Assembly (NCBI RefSeq): GCF_013299165.1
Contig: NZ_JAAFKD010000019.1
Location: forward strand, 59,533 to 123,532
Source of the DNA: Microcoleus sp. bin38.metabat.b11b12b14.051
GTDB lineage: Bacteria > Cyanobacteriota > Cyanobacteriia > Cyanobacteriales > Microcoleaceae
Length of the DNA stretch: 64,000 nucleotides
Reading direction: 5' to 3'
Shown here: positions 17,604 through 27,977 of the stretch, piece after piece
How positions within the stretch are numbered: position 1 is the first letter of the stretch
Layout: each line of letters opens with the position of its first letter
Notes under the pieces: generated by a model
Databases searched by the model: none
Told to the model about the DNA's origin: nothing
What the model saw: only the letters and a program-made list of their open reading frames with translations
Made by a program: the position numbers and the translations under genes

Positions 17604-20600
17604 TTATACAAAGAAACTGGTAACGGTAATAGTACCCAAAGGGGGTAACGTACCGCTATATCCGGTTAAGTTGACAATCAAATCGTTACTCGCCTGAAAA
17701 CCAGCGATACCATCATTAATCACAAGATAGGTGCCAGCTATAGAGGCATTTGTAGCTACAACTAAACTAGCGCTATTAGTTCCGAAAGCTTGGTTTCCGG
17801 CTAATGCTCCATTAGCATCGGTAAACACTTGGGCTACCATATCTTGTAAGGTGGTGGCAGTGCTATTGGCAGCACGGCTAAAGCTACTAGGGGCATTCAT
17901 CGCTGCTCCGCCTTGGGTCAGCAGGTCTATTTTATCACTGCCGATCGCAAAGTCAGTAATGCGATCGCTGGCGGATACAGAGGATTGTCCAAACCGGAAG
18001 ATGAAAGTATCAACACCCGCACTACCAGTTAGAGTATCTTGACCAGCATCACCGTCGATCGTATTATTAGCCGTGTTGCCCGTAATAGTGTTGGCTAAAC
18101 CATTCCCAGTCCCGTTGATAGCCGCAGTGCCCGTCAGGGTGAGATTTTCTACATTCACTGGTAAGGTATAAGTCACCGAAGATTGCACCGTATCAGTGCC
18201 AGCATTAGCAGCTTCAGTCACTACATCGCCGGCGCTGTCTACCACATAAATGTCGTTACCTGCACTACCGATCAGGGTGTCGTTACCTGCACCACCATTA
18301 AGGGTATTATTAGCCGTGTTGCCCGTGATAGTGTTGGCTAAACCGTTCCCCGTCCCGTTGATGGCCACAGTGCCGGTTAAGGTAAGGTTTTCGACTTCTA
18401 CTGGCAAGGTGTAAGTCACAGAAGATAGAACCTCGTCCGTTCCTTGGGCGGCGAGTTCAGTGATGATATCTCCGGCGCTATCGACAATGTATGTATCGTT
18501 CCCCAATCCGCCTTGGAGTTGGTCGTTTCCCAGCCCTCCATCGAGGGTGTCGTTTCCAGCTAATCCATTGAGGGTGTCGTTGCCAGCTAATCCATTGATG
18601 ACATCTGCATTCGCAGTTCCCGTTAAGTTATCAGCGCCAGCAGTGCCATTAATGGGACCCGGTACTAGGGTTTTGAAGTTCCAGGTACTATTTCCAGTAA
18701 TACCAGCATAATTATTGCCAGCAACATCCTTAATTGCACCGTTGGCTATTTCAACGTAGTAATCGGTGTTTGGCGCTAAATCTGCCGTTGGGTTAATCGT
18801 CAGTTGACTCCCACTCAATGAAATATTAGCAGCAGTTACCGCAATGGTTTCTACCACAGAGTTATCAGACAGTTTCTTGATGACAACATTGCCAGTGCCT
18901 TTTTGGATGGCTTCGCTGAAGTTGACAACTAAATTAGCACCAACTGCTACCGCTGTCGCATTATCAGCCGGAGTGAAAGTGCTAGCTATCGGTGGAGTTG
19001 TATCGGCCGGTGCTAGGGTTTTGAAATTCCAGGTGCTATTTCCGGTAATTCCCGCGTAGTTGTTGCCAGCAATATCCTTAATCGCACCGTTGGCTACTTC
19101 CACGTAGTAATCGGTGTTTGCCGCTAAATCTGCCGTTGGGTTAATCGTCAGTTGACTCCCACTCAATGAGATATTAGCAGCAGTTACCGCAATAGTTTCT
19201 ACAACCGAATTGTCAGACAGTTTCTTGATGACAACATTGCCAGTGCCTTTTTTGATAGCTTCGCTGAAGTTGACAACTAAATTAGCACCAACTGCTACCC
19301 CTGTAGCATTATCTGCCGGAGTGAAAGTGCTAGCTATCGGTGGAGTTGTATCGGCATTGATAACTGCTCCTGTTCCTTGGAATGTATAACCAGGGGAAGC
19401 ATTTTTACTACTAAAGTTGACCTTGGCGTTGCCTGTAGTAAAAGTAGGTAACGCTGTGAAGTTGGCTTTGTATAGGGTTGTAGGTGAAGCAACATTTGGC
19501 CAAGCCACACCCCCGAAATTCAGCCAAGCCACATTAATCACTTTATCAGTGGAGGAATCATTATCTTCATCTTGGGTGTCCGTCTCTGGAGTGCCGATAG
19601 TCGGTGCTACAGGAGTTGACAATACCCCAGGATTAGCAAAATCGACAAAGTTAAGCTTAGAAGAATCGTAGTGGAGTTTAAATCCGAAGGAGGATGGCAG
19701 AGTGCTGTTGTTATCTGATGTGGAATACTTGGCATCAATTGAAACTGAACTACCCGGAGCTACTTTCTGAGTGCTAGCATTCGCGCTAATACTTTGCGTA
19801 GCACCACTATTGGTAATTACGCCACTAGCATTGGCAATTGTGCTATTACTGGATGCCGGGGCTGTAGGCAGATAGGAGCTTAAGAATTGCTGAATCTGAG
19901 TCGCAGTGGTGCGAGTAGCCCCAGTACCAATGGCTCCATTTGTTAGGGTAGTACCAGTAAAACCAAACAGATATCGAGCAATCAAAATGCCGTCGGTAGC
20001 TCCCTGAGCGACACCGTTACCATCGGCATCTAGCATCGTCGTGCGACCATTTTCTAGGTAAGCCTGTATGTCTGTAGCAGTGGTGCGGGTGGCCCCAGTA
20101 CCAATGGCCCCATTAGTCAGGGTGTTACCAGTAAAGCCAAACAGATTGCGAGCCATCAAAATGCCATCGGTGGCTCCCTGTGCTGCACCGTTACCATCAG
20201 CATCCAAACTGACCGGTGGCGCTAAAGTCAAGACGGCGGATGTGGGTGAAAGGCTGTATCCGGGAGAAGTGTTATTACTGCTAAAGTTGATGTTTGTCCC
20301 TGTATAGGTTGATGATGCGGTAAAGTTGGCTTTGTATAGGGTGGCCGGTAGAGGAGTATTCGGCCAAGCCACACCCCCGAAATTCAGCCAAGCTACGTTA
20401 ATTACTTTATCCGTGGCTGGGTCGTTATCTTCATTCTGGGTATCCGTATCTGGAGTTCCGATGGTGGCTGCTACGGGAGTTGACAACACCCCAGGATTAG
20501 CAAAATTGACAAAGGTTAGTTGTGAGGAGTTGTAGTGCAGTTTAAATCCAAAGGAGGATGCTAGGCTGCTATTGTTATCGGATGTGGAATATTTGACATC

Positions 20601-23369
20601 GACTCCGACGGAGTTATTGGGCCTGAAGCCTTTGGTGGTTTGATTTCCGGCGGTAGCACTATCAAAGTCAGGTGTAATTGTCTGTAGTAGCCCACCAGCG
20701 GTAGCAGTTTGGAAATTCCAGGTGCTATTTCCGGTAATACCAGCATAATTGTTGCCAGCTAAATCTTTAATCGCACCGTTGGCTACTTCCACGTAGTAAT
20801 CTGTGCCTTGTGCTAAATCTGCCGTTGGGTTAATCGTCAGTTGACTACCACTCAATGAGATATTAGCAGCAGTGACAGCGATGGTTTCTACCACAGAGTT
20901 ATCAGACAGTTTTTTGATGACAACATTGCCAGTGCCTTTTTGGATAGCTTCGCTGAAGTTGACAACTAAATTAGCACCAACTGCTACTGCTATAGCATTA
21001 TCTGCCGGGGTGAAACTGTTGGCTGTCGGTGGTGTGATGTCGGCGATTGCTGCGGTTTGGAAATTCCAGGTGCTATTTCCGGTAATACCAGCATAATTGT
21101 TGCCAGCTAAATCTTTAATCGCACCGTTGGCTACTTCCACGTAGTAATCTGTGCCTTGCACTAAATCCGCCGTTGGGTTAATCGTCAGTTGACTACCACT
21201 CAATGAGATATTAGCAGCAGTGACAGCGATGGTTTCTACCACAGAGTTATCAGACAGTTTCTTGAGCACAACATTGCCAGTGCCTTTTTGGATAGCTTCG
21301 CTGAAGTTGACAACTAAATTAGCACCAACTGCTACTGCTATAGCATTATCTGCCGGGGTGAAACTGCTGGCTGTCGGTGGTGTGATGTCTGCTGCTGCTG
21401 CGGTTTGGAAATTCCAGGTGCTATTTCCGGTAATACCAGCATAATTGTTGCCAGCAATATCCTTAATTGCACCGTTGGCTACTTCCACGTAGTAATCGGT
21501 GTTTGCCGCTAAATCTGCCGTAGGGTTAATCGTCAGTTGACTCCCACTCAATGAAATATTAGCAGCAGTTACCGCAATGGTTTCTACCACAGAGTTATCA
21601 GACAGTTTCTTGATGACAACATTGCCAGTGCCTTTTTGGATAGCTTCGCTGAAGTTGACAACTAAATTAGCACCAACTGCTACTGCTATAGCATTATCTG
21701 CCGGGGTGAAACTGCTGGCTGTCGGTGGTGTGATGTCGGCAGCCGGAGCAATATTCAATCGAATCGAACCTGTAGCACTCTGATAACCATCAACAGCTAT
21801 TTGATAGGTTGTCCCGGCTGTCGCATTAAGGTTGATGAGGCTAGTTGCATTACCCCCTCCATCATCATTGGCATCAATCAAAGTCAGGTTATTAACCGCC
21901 GATCCCGTGAAAAGTGACAAGTAAGTATCAAAATTACTGCCCTTGGTGTCTACCACAAAAGTATTGCTACTGGGTGCTGTCCAAGACCACCACACCGAGT
22001 TAGTCGTCCCATTTTGGATAGGTTCGCCTACTTCTCCGGTGGCTCCAATATTTGAGCCGGTTGTACTCACAGGTACGCCATTTAGGACAATCCGATTAGC
22101 CAAATTATCATTCGTAACACTCAAAGCATTGTTAATGTTTAAGCGACCTCCTGAAACCGTCTTACCAGCTAAAGCGGAAATAGGGTCAGTTTTTTGCATC
22201 AGCGTGTTTTTAACTTGCTGTGCTGTCCAAGTGGGATTTTGAGACCACACCAAGGCCGCCGCCCCGGTGACATGGGGAGCAGCCATCGATGTGCCAGAGA
22301 TGGTATTGTAGGTTGAGTTAGGCCAGGTGCTATAAATATCTGAACCGGGGGCGCCTAAATCTACTGTGGTGGCTCCATAGTTGGAGAAAGAGGATAGTCC
22401 ATCGGTGCGAGTGGTTGAGGCAACAGAGATAATATTGGCTAGGTCGTAGTTGGCTGGATACTCAGGAGTTATGTCAGTGTTCAGTGAACTATTACCCGCC
22501 GCCGCAACGAATAAAGCTCCCTGTTGTCCGGCGGTATTGATGGCATCGGATAGGGCTTGACTGTAGCCGCCACCTCCCCAAGAGTTATTAGTAAGTTTGA
22601 CTCCCTTGGCTGTTGCATAGTTAATAGCGAGAATTGCACCAGAGATATAGCCTGGACCACTATCGCTGAAAAACTTAAGTGGCATAATCTTGGCATTCCA
22701 GGCAACCCCTGTCACCCCAACGCCGTTATTGCCTTTTCCGGCAATGGTTCCCGAAACATGGGTTCCATGTCCATTCGCATCCATCGGGTTATTGTCGTTA
22801 TCGGCAAAGTCCCAGCCACGAATATCATCTATATATCCGTTATTGTCGTTATCGATGCCATCTCCGGCGATTTCCCCTGGATTTTGCCAGATATTTCCCA
22901 CTAAATCGGGGTGGTTGTAATCAACGCCTGTATCAATAACGCCGATAACTAAGTTGGGATTTCCCTTTTGAATATCCCATGCTTCCGGGGCGTCGATGTC
23001 TGCATCGGGGGTTCCCCCACTTTGGCCTGTGTTGTTGAGTCCCCATAATTGGGAATAACCAGGGTCATTGGGAGTTGTGGCTTGGGGGGTAATTGTCCCT
23101 AAATCTTTTTGAGCAGGATTCGTTTTTTGGACATCTTCAAGGGTGATGAGGTAATCCGGCTCTATGTATTCAAACTGTGGATTATTTTTGTAGGCGGCTA
23201 TTGTTTGTTCAACTTTTCCTGAAGGAATCTGCCAAATTTCGATCCCAAGTTTTTCGGCTTGTGTGACTTTGGTGACTCCGATGTCTGCCTGCAAGTTGGT
23301 AATAGCACTGGCATTGGCGGTAGGCTTCCGTTTGACTATTAAACGATCCGATCTAAAATTTTGGTCCAT
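17604..23369 (-). CDS. Giant RTX subtilisin-like protease with Ig-like repeats
   Basis: A 1921-residue secreted S8 peptidase. Residues 1-100 look like an inhibitor-type propeptide. The catalytic domain has D146 (VIGVIDTGVD), H201 (NGHGTHVSG), N293 (AAGNSS) and S361 (SGTSMAAPHV). After a PPC-like domain (about 440-540) come three nearly identical Big_5/SwmB-type Ig-like repeats (545-890, about 116 residues each). Then follow a cohesin-like domain (890-1040), two dockerin-like LDADGNG.AQGATDGIL repeats (1050-1165), a second cohesin-like domain, two more Ig-like repeats (1340-1570) and Ca-binding GGxGxDxLx repeats to about 1860. There is no signal peptide; the C-terminal RTX region points to type I secretion. 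It probably digests extracellular protein or acts at the cell surface. No transporter genes are nearby. Confidence 0.93.
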   Translation of the reverse strand: MDQNFRSDRLIVKRKPTANASAITNLQADIGVTKVTQAEKLGIEIWQIPSGKVEQTIAAYKNNPQFEYIEPDYLITLEDVQKTNPAQKDLGTITPQATTPNDPGYSQLWGLNNTGQSGGTPDADIDAPEAWDIQKGNPNLVIGVIDTGVDYNHPDLVGNIWQNPGEIAGDGIDNDNNGYIDDIRGWDFADNDNNPMDANGHGTHVSGTIAGKGNNGVGVTGVAWNAKIMPLKFFSDSGPGYISGAILAINYATAKGVKLTNNSWGGGGYSQALSDAINTAGQQGALFVAAAGNSSLNTDITPEYPANYDLANIISVASTTRTDGLSSFSNYGATTVDLGAPGSDIYSTWPNSTYNTISGTSMAAPHVTGAAALVWSQNPTWTAQQVKNTLMQKTDPISALAGKTVSGGRLNINNALSVTNDNLANRIVLNGVPVSTTGSNIGATGEVGEPIQNGTTNSVWWSWTAPSSNTFVVDTKGSNFDTYLSLFTGSAVNNLTLIDANDDGGGNATSLINLNATAGTTYQIAVDGYQSATGSIRLNIAPAADITPPTASSFTPADNAIAVAVGANLVVNFSEAIQKGTGNVVIKKLSDNSVVETIAVTAANISLSGSQLTINPTADLAANTDYYVEVANGAIKDIAGNNYAGITGNSTWNFQTAAAADITPPTASSFTPADNAIAVAVGANLVVNFSEAIQKGTGNVVLKKLSDNSVVETIAVTAANISLSGSQLTINPTADLVQGTDYYVEVANGAIKDLAGNNYAGITGNSTWNFQTAAIADITPPTANSFTPADNAIAVAVGANLVVNFSEAIQKGTGNVVIKKLSDNSVVETIAVTAANISLSGSQLTINPTADLAQGTDYYVEVANGAIKDLAGNNYAGITGNSTWNFQTATAGGLLQTITPDFDSATAGNQTTKGFRPNNSVGVDVKYSTSDNNSSLASSFGFKLHYNSSQLTFVNFANPGVLSTPVAATIGTPDTDTQNEDNDPATDKVINVAWLNFGGVAWPNTPLPATLYKANFTASSTYTGTNINFSSNNTSPGYSLSPTSAVLTLAPPVSLDADGNGAAQGATDGILMARNLFGFTGNTLTNGAIGTGATRTTATDIQAYLENGRTTMLDADGNGVAQGATDGILIARYLFGFTGTTLTNGAIGTGATRTTATQIQQFLSSYLPTAPASSNSTIANASGVITNSGATQSISANASTQKVAPGSSVSIDAKYSTSDNNSTLPSSFGFKLHYDSSKLNFVDFANPGVLSTPVAPTIGTPETDTQDEDNDSSTDKVINVAWLNFGGVAWPNVASPTTLYKANFTALPTFTTGNAKVNFSSKNASPGYTFQGTGAVINADTTPPIASTFTPADNATGVAVGANLVVNFSEAIKKGTGNVVIKKLSDNSVVETIAVTAANISLSGSQLTINPTADLAANTDYYVEVANGAIKDIAGNNYAGITGNSTWNFKTLAPADTTPPIASTFTPADNATAVAVGANLVVNFSEAIQKGTGNVVIKKLSDNSVVETIAVTAANISLSGSQLTINPTADLAPNTDYYVEIANGAIKDVAGNNYAGITGNSTWNFKTLVPGPINGTAGADNLTGTANADVINGLAGNDTLNGLAGNDTLDGGLGNDQLQGGLGNDTYIVDSAGDIITELAAQGTDEVLSSVTYTLPVEVENLTLTGTVAINGTGNGLANTITGNTANNTLNGGAGNDTLIGSAGNDIYVVDSAGDVVTEAANAGTDTVQSSVTYTLPVNVENLTLTGTAAINGTGNGLANTITGNTANNTIDGDAGQDTLTGSAGVDTFIFRFGQSSVSASDRITDFAIGSDKIDLLTQGGAAMNAPSSFSRAANSTATTLQDMVAQVFTDANGALAGNQAFGTNSASLVVATNASIAGTYLVINDGIAGFQASNDLIVNLTGYSGTLPPLGTITVTSFFV
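18660..21745 (-). repeat. Five ~350-bp coding repeats in the protease gene
   Basis: Three tandem units (about 21745-20695) and two more (about 19355-18660) encode the Ig-like domains. Units are highly similar at the DNA level, with identical runs over most of their length, and differ mainly at the ITPPTA/TTPPIA linker. The two cohesin-like segments, and the two dockerin-like segments, are also duplicated between 20700 and 19360. The low divergence suggests recent amplification or ongoing homogenisation, and copy number may vary between strains or be mis-assembled. Confidence 0.9.
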
Positions 23370-23511
23370 AACAATTTGACTCCTACATTAATAACGAAAA
23401 TTTGGTAACAGACTTTGGCAGAAAAGCTATTTGCTGTAATCTATAGCGGTTTCAGCAACATGAGATACAGCAGATTCCAATACCTCTCGGTTAAGCACAG
23501 AATTGAAGAAT

Positions 23512-23664
23512 TCAATCTCCTAAAATACTTGCTTGCCTCGAAGCGCGATCGCCCGGGCTAATTTCCTTAACCCAGAGGTATGGGGTATCGATGGGGTCAG
23601 TTTTGCCCGCAAAGTCGATCGAGAAATAGTTGTCGTTGAGATTCCCGATAGAAGTAGTAGACAT
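23512..23664 (-). CDS. Possible 50-residue ORF (weak)
   Basis: A short frame beginning MSTTSIGNLNDNYFSIDF, with AGGTG just upstream of the ATG, inside the 1-kb spacer upstream of the protease gene. The opening GNLNDNYFSIDFAGKTD resembles the first strands of pre-peptidase (PPC) domains, so it could be the decayed start of another secreted protein. It ends after 50 codons in an unrelated-looking tail. It may equally be chance. Confidence 0.25.
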   Translation of the reverse strand: MSTTSIGNLNDNYFSIDFAGKTDPIDTPYLWVKEISPGDRASRQASILGD

Positions 23665-24403
23665 GGTGCACCTGGATTGATAATTTTTTATGGATTAAAT
23701 CAGCGGGCATAGCAAAGAAATTGCCAAGCAACAGCACAACAGCGGGCGAATGCAACTGAACGAGCAAAAGTTTACAAAGTCCTTAAACTCGCTGGATTTT
23801 CGTCTGCTATTTACCTATCAGTCGTGACCCGGATTTTTTATGCGGGTTGTAATAAAACTTTACAAAAAACCTCGATCGCCTAACAATTCAACACTACCGA
23901 CTAAGGAGAGTAGACTGTTCGACATTTATTTTTTTCGTATAAAAATTTTATCTGTAGCCACTTTTACACACGTAGTAAACTTTACGTATTTTTTTATACT
24001 TATTTGTTTAAGTTGATTGCGTCTGGGATACAAGAATATTATCTGGTTTGCATAAGCCAGCGCATCCGCAATATGTAGTAAAACTCTAGGCCAATTAGCT
24101 TAATTGCCCAGCAACAGCAGCCGTAGGGTGCGTCGCCATAGATAATCCCTCAATAAAAATCGACAATCTGATAGCGACGCACCTGACAAACAGGGTTGTT
24201 TCTAATCTGGGATGGCACGGTGCGTCGCTGTGAGATTGTCGCTCTTTATGCAAGACTCTTCGAGGCGACGCACCCTACGAATACTTGGCTTCTCAACCAG
24301 AATCTAGGTAAACCCGCCCGCACTCACTCAACCAGAATCTAGGTAAACGGCACTTTATCAGCTAAAAAACATCAAAGTGTAAGGGTGATTCCTGTACAAA
24401 AAA
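23665..24403. repeat. Spacer with GTGCGTCGCC hairpins
   Basis: No gene seen. Two members of the GTAGGGTGCGTCG family lie at about 24122-24185 and 24215-24285, in opposite relative orientation. A 21-bp direct repeat around CCAGAATCTAGG occurs at about 24293 and 24328. The AT-rich stretch 23920-24000 could hold regulatory sequence, but no motif was identified. Confidence 0.7.
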
Positions 24404-25288
24404 TCAAAAAATCTCACCAACAATCATCCCCGCCAATATTACAAACCCAACCCAAACATTTTGGCGAAATATTTGACCGTAAACAGGCTTAGGAATATCC
24501 GTTTTTCGCAGTTGACTGTACTGCAAAAACCACAGAACTGCCGCCGCACAAATTGCTATCCAAAAACCGACGTGCAAGTGCAGATTGATTCCCATTGCTG
24601 CTAACAAACCGACGGTACCAACAAAGAAAAAACCCACAGCGTTAGTTACATTTTTTCCGAAAAATATGGCGCTGGAATTCACGCCTAAACGCAGGTCATC
24701 TTCTCTGTCGCTCATCGCGTAAACTGTATCAAATCCCATTGTCCAAAACACGACGGCTCCCCATAACAGCCAAGTTGCTAATTCTAATTTGTTGACGGCG
24801 GCACTCCAACTAATTAAAACTGCAAATCCCCAGGCTATTGATAATACTAATTGCGGCACTGGAAAAAATCTTTTTGCTAGGGGATAGCAGATAATTATCG
24901 GTACAGCCGCAACGCACAACCAGAAACTTAAAGGATTGAGATAAAGTGCAAGAATCGCCGCGCAAGCAAAGGAGATTAAGGCAACTCCTATTCCAGTTTG
25001 CACGGTGAGGGCGCGGGATGCTAGCGGGCGCGATCGCGTTCTTTCTACTTCTGGATCGATATCGCGATCCCACAAGTCGTTAATCACGCATCCGGCGGCA
25101 CTTGTGGCTAGGGTGCCCAATACGATCACACCGACTAATGCAGCAGGCGGTCTCCCGTGTGCTGCTAAAAAGACGGCCCACAGGGCTGGTATCATTAAAA
25201 TTAGCCTTCCTGCTGGTTTGTCCCACCTCAAAAGCTTTGCGACTGTTAGCAATGTGGATTCGGTTGGGCGATCGGACTCTTGAAGCAT
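24404..25288 (-). CDS. ubiA: 4-hydroxybenzoate polyprenyltransferase (plastoquinone pathway)
   Basis: A 294-residue integral membrane prenyltransferase with about eight or nine hydrophobic helices. The two Asp-rich Mg-diphosphate motifs are present: N70-D71..D74..D78 in CVINDLWDRDIDPE, and D194..D197-D198 in AMSDREDDLRLG. In cyanobacteria this enzyme attaches the solanesyl chain to 4-hydroxybenzoate as an early step to plastoquinone. Length is normal and ATG 25288 gives the usual N-terminus. It is divergent from ppx, the two starts being 284 bp apart. Confidence 0.93.
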   Translation of the reverse strand: MLQESDRPTESTLLTVAKLLRWDKPAGRLILMIPALWAVFLAAHGRPPAALVGVIVLGTLATSAAGCVINDLWDRDIDPEVERTRSRPLASRALTVQTGIGVALISFACAAILALYLNPLSFWLCVAAVPIIICYPLAKRFFPVPQLVLSIAWGFAVLISWSAAVNKLELATWLLWGAVVFWTMGFDTVYAMSDREDDLRLGVNSSAIFFGKNVTNAVGFFFVGTVGLLAAMGINLHLHVGFWIAICAAAVLWFLQYSQLRKTDIPKPVYGQIFRQNVWVGFVILAGMIVGEIF

Positions 25289-25572
25289 TTTAATCTCTAG
25301 ATTTTAGGTTTTTAACTTTAAATCTTATCAAATTTTAGGCAGAATTACCTCATACAGGAGATTTCAGGTCGATCGAGTACACATCAAAAACCCGGAGGGC
25401 GGGCACGGGGGCACCGCCCCTACTGCAAACCGATTTTTTTGTACTTTACTTACCTGAAGAACTAGGTAAAAGTCTTATCCACTCAGCAGTTCCCGATTTT
25501 TGTTGATTTAATATGATGCTTAACTGGATTCGTGAAATAATCATAAATATCTGTCAACCCTGATACACTCCT
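25289..25572. other. Divergent ubiA/ppx promoter region with a 27-bp GC repeat
   Basis: The shared upstream region of ubiA and ppx. At 25397-25423 it carries a 27-bp GC-rich repeat (GGGCGGGCACGGGGGC then ACCGCCCCTAC). It recurs with one mismatch at 52070-52096 and, inverted and exact, inside the TamB-like gene at 55307-55333. No promoter element was assigned. Confidence 0.75.
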
Positions 25573-27189
25573 ATGGTTAATTCACTTGCTGCTGCGGAGT
25601 CAAATCGTATTATTGCCGCTATTGATATGGGTACTAACTCGTTTCACATGGTGGTGGCGCGCATCGATCCGAAATTGCCTGCGTTTGCGATTATTGCTAG
25701 AGAAAAAGATACGGTTCGGTTGGGCGACTGTGAGGCTAAAACAGGGTGTTTGAAGTCTGAGGTTATGGAAAGGGCGATCGCCACTTTGCGCCGTTTTCAA
25801 GATATTGCTAAAACTTTTAATGCTGAACAAGTCATCGCTGTAGCTACGAGTGCGGTTCGAGAAGCCCCTAACGGGCGCGATTTCCTCAAACAAGTTACTG
25901 ACGAATTAGACTTGAATGTGAGCTTGATTTCAGGACAAGAAGAAGCCCGGAGAATTTATCTCGGCGTGCTTTCTGGGATGGAATTTAACAATCAATCCCA
26001 GGTAATTATTGATATTGGTGGCGGTTCTACCGAGTTGATTTTAGGAGATAGTTCGGAACCGCGCTGTCTCACGAGTACCAAAATTGGTGCTGTGCGCTTA
26101 ACAGGAGAATTTGTCAAAACTGACCCGATTAGCCGGGAGGAGTTTGCCTATTTGCAAGCTTATATTCGGATTTCGCTGGAAAGACCGATCGACGAATTGC
26201 GATCGCAGTTCAAGATAGGCGAAGAGTTGCGCTTGATCGGTACTGCGGGAACGATCGAAACTTTGGCTGCAATTAACGCTCGCGAAAAGTTGGGAACAGT
26301 GCCCAGCCCGCTAGCTGGATATCAGTTAAGTTTAAAGGATTTGCGCGATTTAGTCAATCGTTTCCGCAAACTTTCCTACTCCGAAAGGCTGGCCATTCCG
26401 GGAATGTCGGACAAGCGGGCGGAAATTATTCTGGCGGGCGCTTTGATTTTGCAGGAAGCGATGATACTCTTAGACATGGAATCGCTCACGGTGTGCGATC
26501 GATCTTTGAGAGAAGGCGTCATTGTTGACTGGATGCTAAGCCGCGGTTTGATAGAAAACCGCTTGCGCTATCAAGGTTCAATCCGCCAGCGCAGCGTTAT
26601 GCACATGGCCGAAAAATATCAAGTTAACTTAGAACAAAGCCAAAGAACCGCAGAATTTGCGCTGAATTTGTTCGACCAAACCCAAGGAATTCTGCACAAT
26701 TGGGGCAGCGAAGAACGCGAGTTGCTGTGGGCGGCATCGATTCTGCACAACAGCGGTTTGTACGTCAGTCATTCGGCACACCACAAGCATTCTTACTATT
26801 TAATTCGCAATGGTGAATTATTGGGCTACACTGAAACCGAGATTGAAGTAATTGCCAATATAGCTCGCTATCACCGCAAAAATCCTCCTAAAAAGAAGCA
26901 CGATAATTTTGTAATTCTTCCGAAAAAATACCGGGAAGTTGTTAGTAAATTGCATCCTTTTCTGCGGTTAGCCGTAGCGTTGGACAGGCGGCAAATTGGC
27001 GCGATTGCTGATTTTAAATGCGAACACCGCCCGGAAGTTCGAGAATTTCACTTGCGGCTGGAGCCTCTCACTCCTGGGGACGATTGCGCTTTAGAAATGT
27101 GGAGTTTGGATTATAAAAAGCCGTGTTTTGAGGATGAATACAATCTCAAATTAGTCGCAACTTTAGAGCCGACTTTGGTTACAGTTTAA
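25573..27189 (+). CDS. ppx: Exopolyphosphatase (Ppx/GppA family)
   Basis: A 538-residue protein of the ASKHA fold. AAIDMGTNSFHMVVAR is the phosphate-1 loop, AVATSAVREAPNGRDFL and SGQEEARRIYLGV are family signatures, and VIIDIGGGSTELILG is the second phosphate-binding motif. A C-terminal HD-type helical domain (about 330-500) includes AASILHNSGLYVSHSAHHKHSYYLI. It should release phosphate from polyphosphate, and possibly act on pppGpp. Full length and well conserved. Downstream the REP array starts within 20 bp. Confidence 0.94.
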   Translation: MVNSLAAAESNRIIAAIDMGTNSFHMVVARIDPKLPAFAIIAREKDTVRLGDCEAKTGCLKSEVMERAIATLRRFQDIAKTFNAEQVIAVATSAVREAPNGRDFLKQVTDELDLNVSLISGQEEARRIYLGVLSGMEFNNQSQVIIDIGGGSTELILGDSSEPRCLTSTKIGAVRLTGEFVKTDPISREEFAYLQAYIRISLERPIDELRSQFKIGEELRLIGTAGTIETLAAINAREKLGTVPSPLAGYQLSLKDLRDLVNRFRKLSYSERLAIPGMSDKRAEIILAGALILQEAMILLDMESLTVCDRSLREGVIVDWMLSRGLIENRLRYQGSIRQRSVMHMAEKYQVNLEQSQRTAEFALNLFDQTQGILHNWGSEERELLWAASILHNSGLYVSHSAHHKHSYYLIRNGELLGYTETEIEVIANIARYHRKNPPKKKHDNFVILPKKYREVVSKLHPFLRLAVALDRRQIGAIADFKCEHRPEVREFHLRLEPLTPGDDCALEMWSLDYKKPCFEDEYNLKLVATLEPTLVTV

Positions 27190-27204
27190 ATACCAGCCAG
27201 AGCA

Positions 27205-27965
27205 ACTGTAAGGTGCGTCAGGGGAAAAAATCAGGAAAGTGAGAAAAAATGCAGCCCTGACGCACCCGACAATAACGACAATAACCAACCGTAGGGTGCG
27301 TCAAGCGAAAAAATCAAGAAAGTGAGAAAAAATTTAGTCCTGACGCACCCGACAATAACGACAATAACCAACCGTAGGGTGCGTCAGGGGAAAAAATCAG
27401 GAAAGTGAGAAAAAATGCAGCCCTGACGCACCCGACAATAACGACAATAACCAACCGTAGCAGCCCTGACGCACCCGACAATAACGACAATAACCAACCA
27501 TAGGGTGCGTCAAGCGAAAAAATCAAGAAAGTGAGAAAAAATGCAGCCCTGACGCACCCGACAATAACGACAATAACCAACCGTAGGGTGCGTCAGCCGA
27601 AGATCATCTGTCTGTCGTCACAACATTCACTCCTGACGCACCCTACAATAACAAACCGTAGGGTGCGTCAGGCAAAAAAATCAAGAATGTGAGAAAAGAT
27701 ACAGCCCTGACGCACCCGACAATAACAAACCGTAGGGTGCGTCAGGCAAAAAATCAAGAATGTAAGAAAAGATACAGCCCTGACGCACCCAACAATAACG
27801 ACAATAATAAACCGTAGGGTGCGTCAAGCGAAAAAATCAAGAAAGTGAGAAAAAATTCACTCCTGACGCACCAGACAATAACCAACCGTAGGGTGCGTCA
27901 GGCAAAAAAATCAGAAATGTGAGAAAAGATACAGCCCTGACGCACCCGACAATAACGACAATAAC
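27205..27965. repeat. REP hairpin array, left arm (about nine units)
   Basis: Units of about 75-90 bp have the form CGTAGGGTGCGTCAGG, a loop, CCTGACGCACCC, and an ACAATAACGACAATAACCAA spacer. Most loops are AAAAAATCAAGAAAGTGAGAAAA-like. One unit (27582-27650) has the alternative GAAGATCATCTGTCTGTCG loop typical of the right arm, and one unit near 27457 is truncated. Apparent open frames here are repeat artefacts. Confidence 0.93.
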
Positions 27966-27977
27966 TAACTCAATCTT

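Noticed and set aside
17604..23369. Cellulosome-type scaffold
   Set aside because: Cohesin-like and dockerin-like segments are present, but with no glycoside hydrolase domains or partner genes a cellulosome is not supported.
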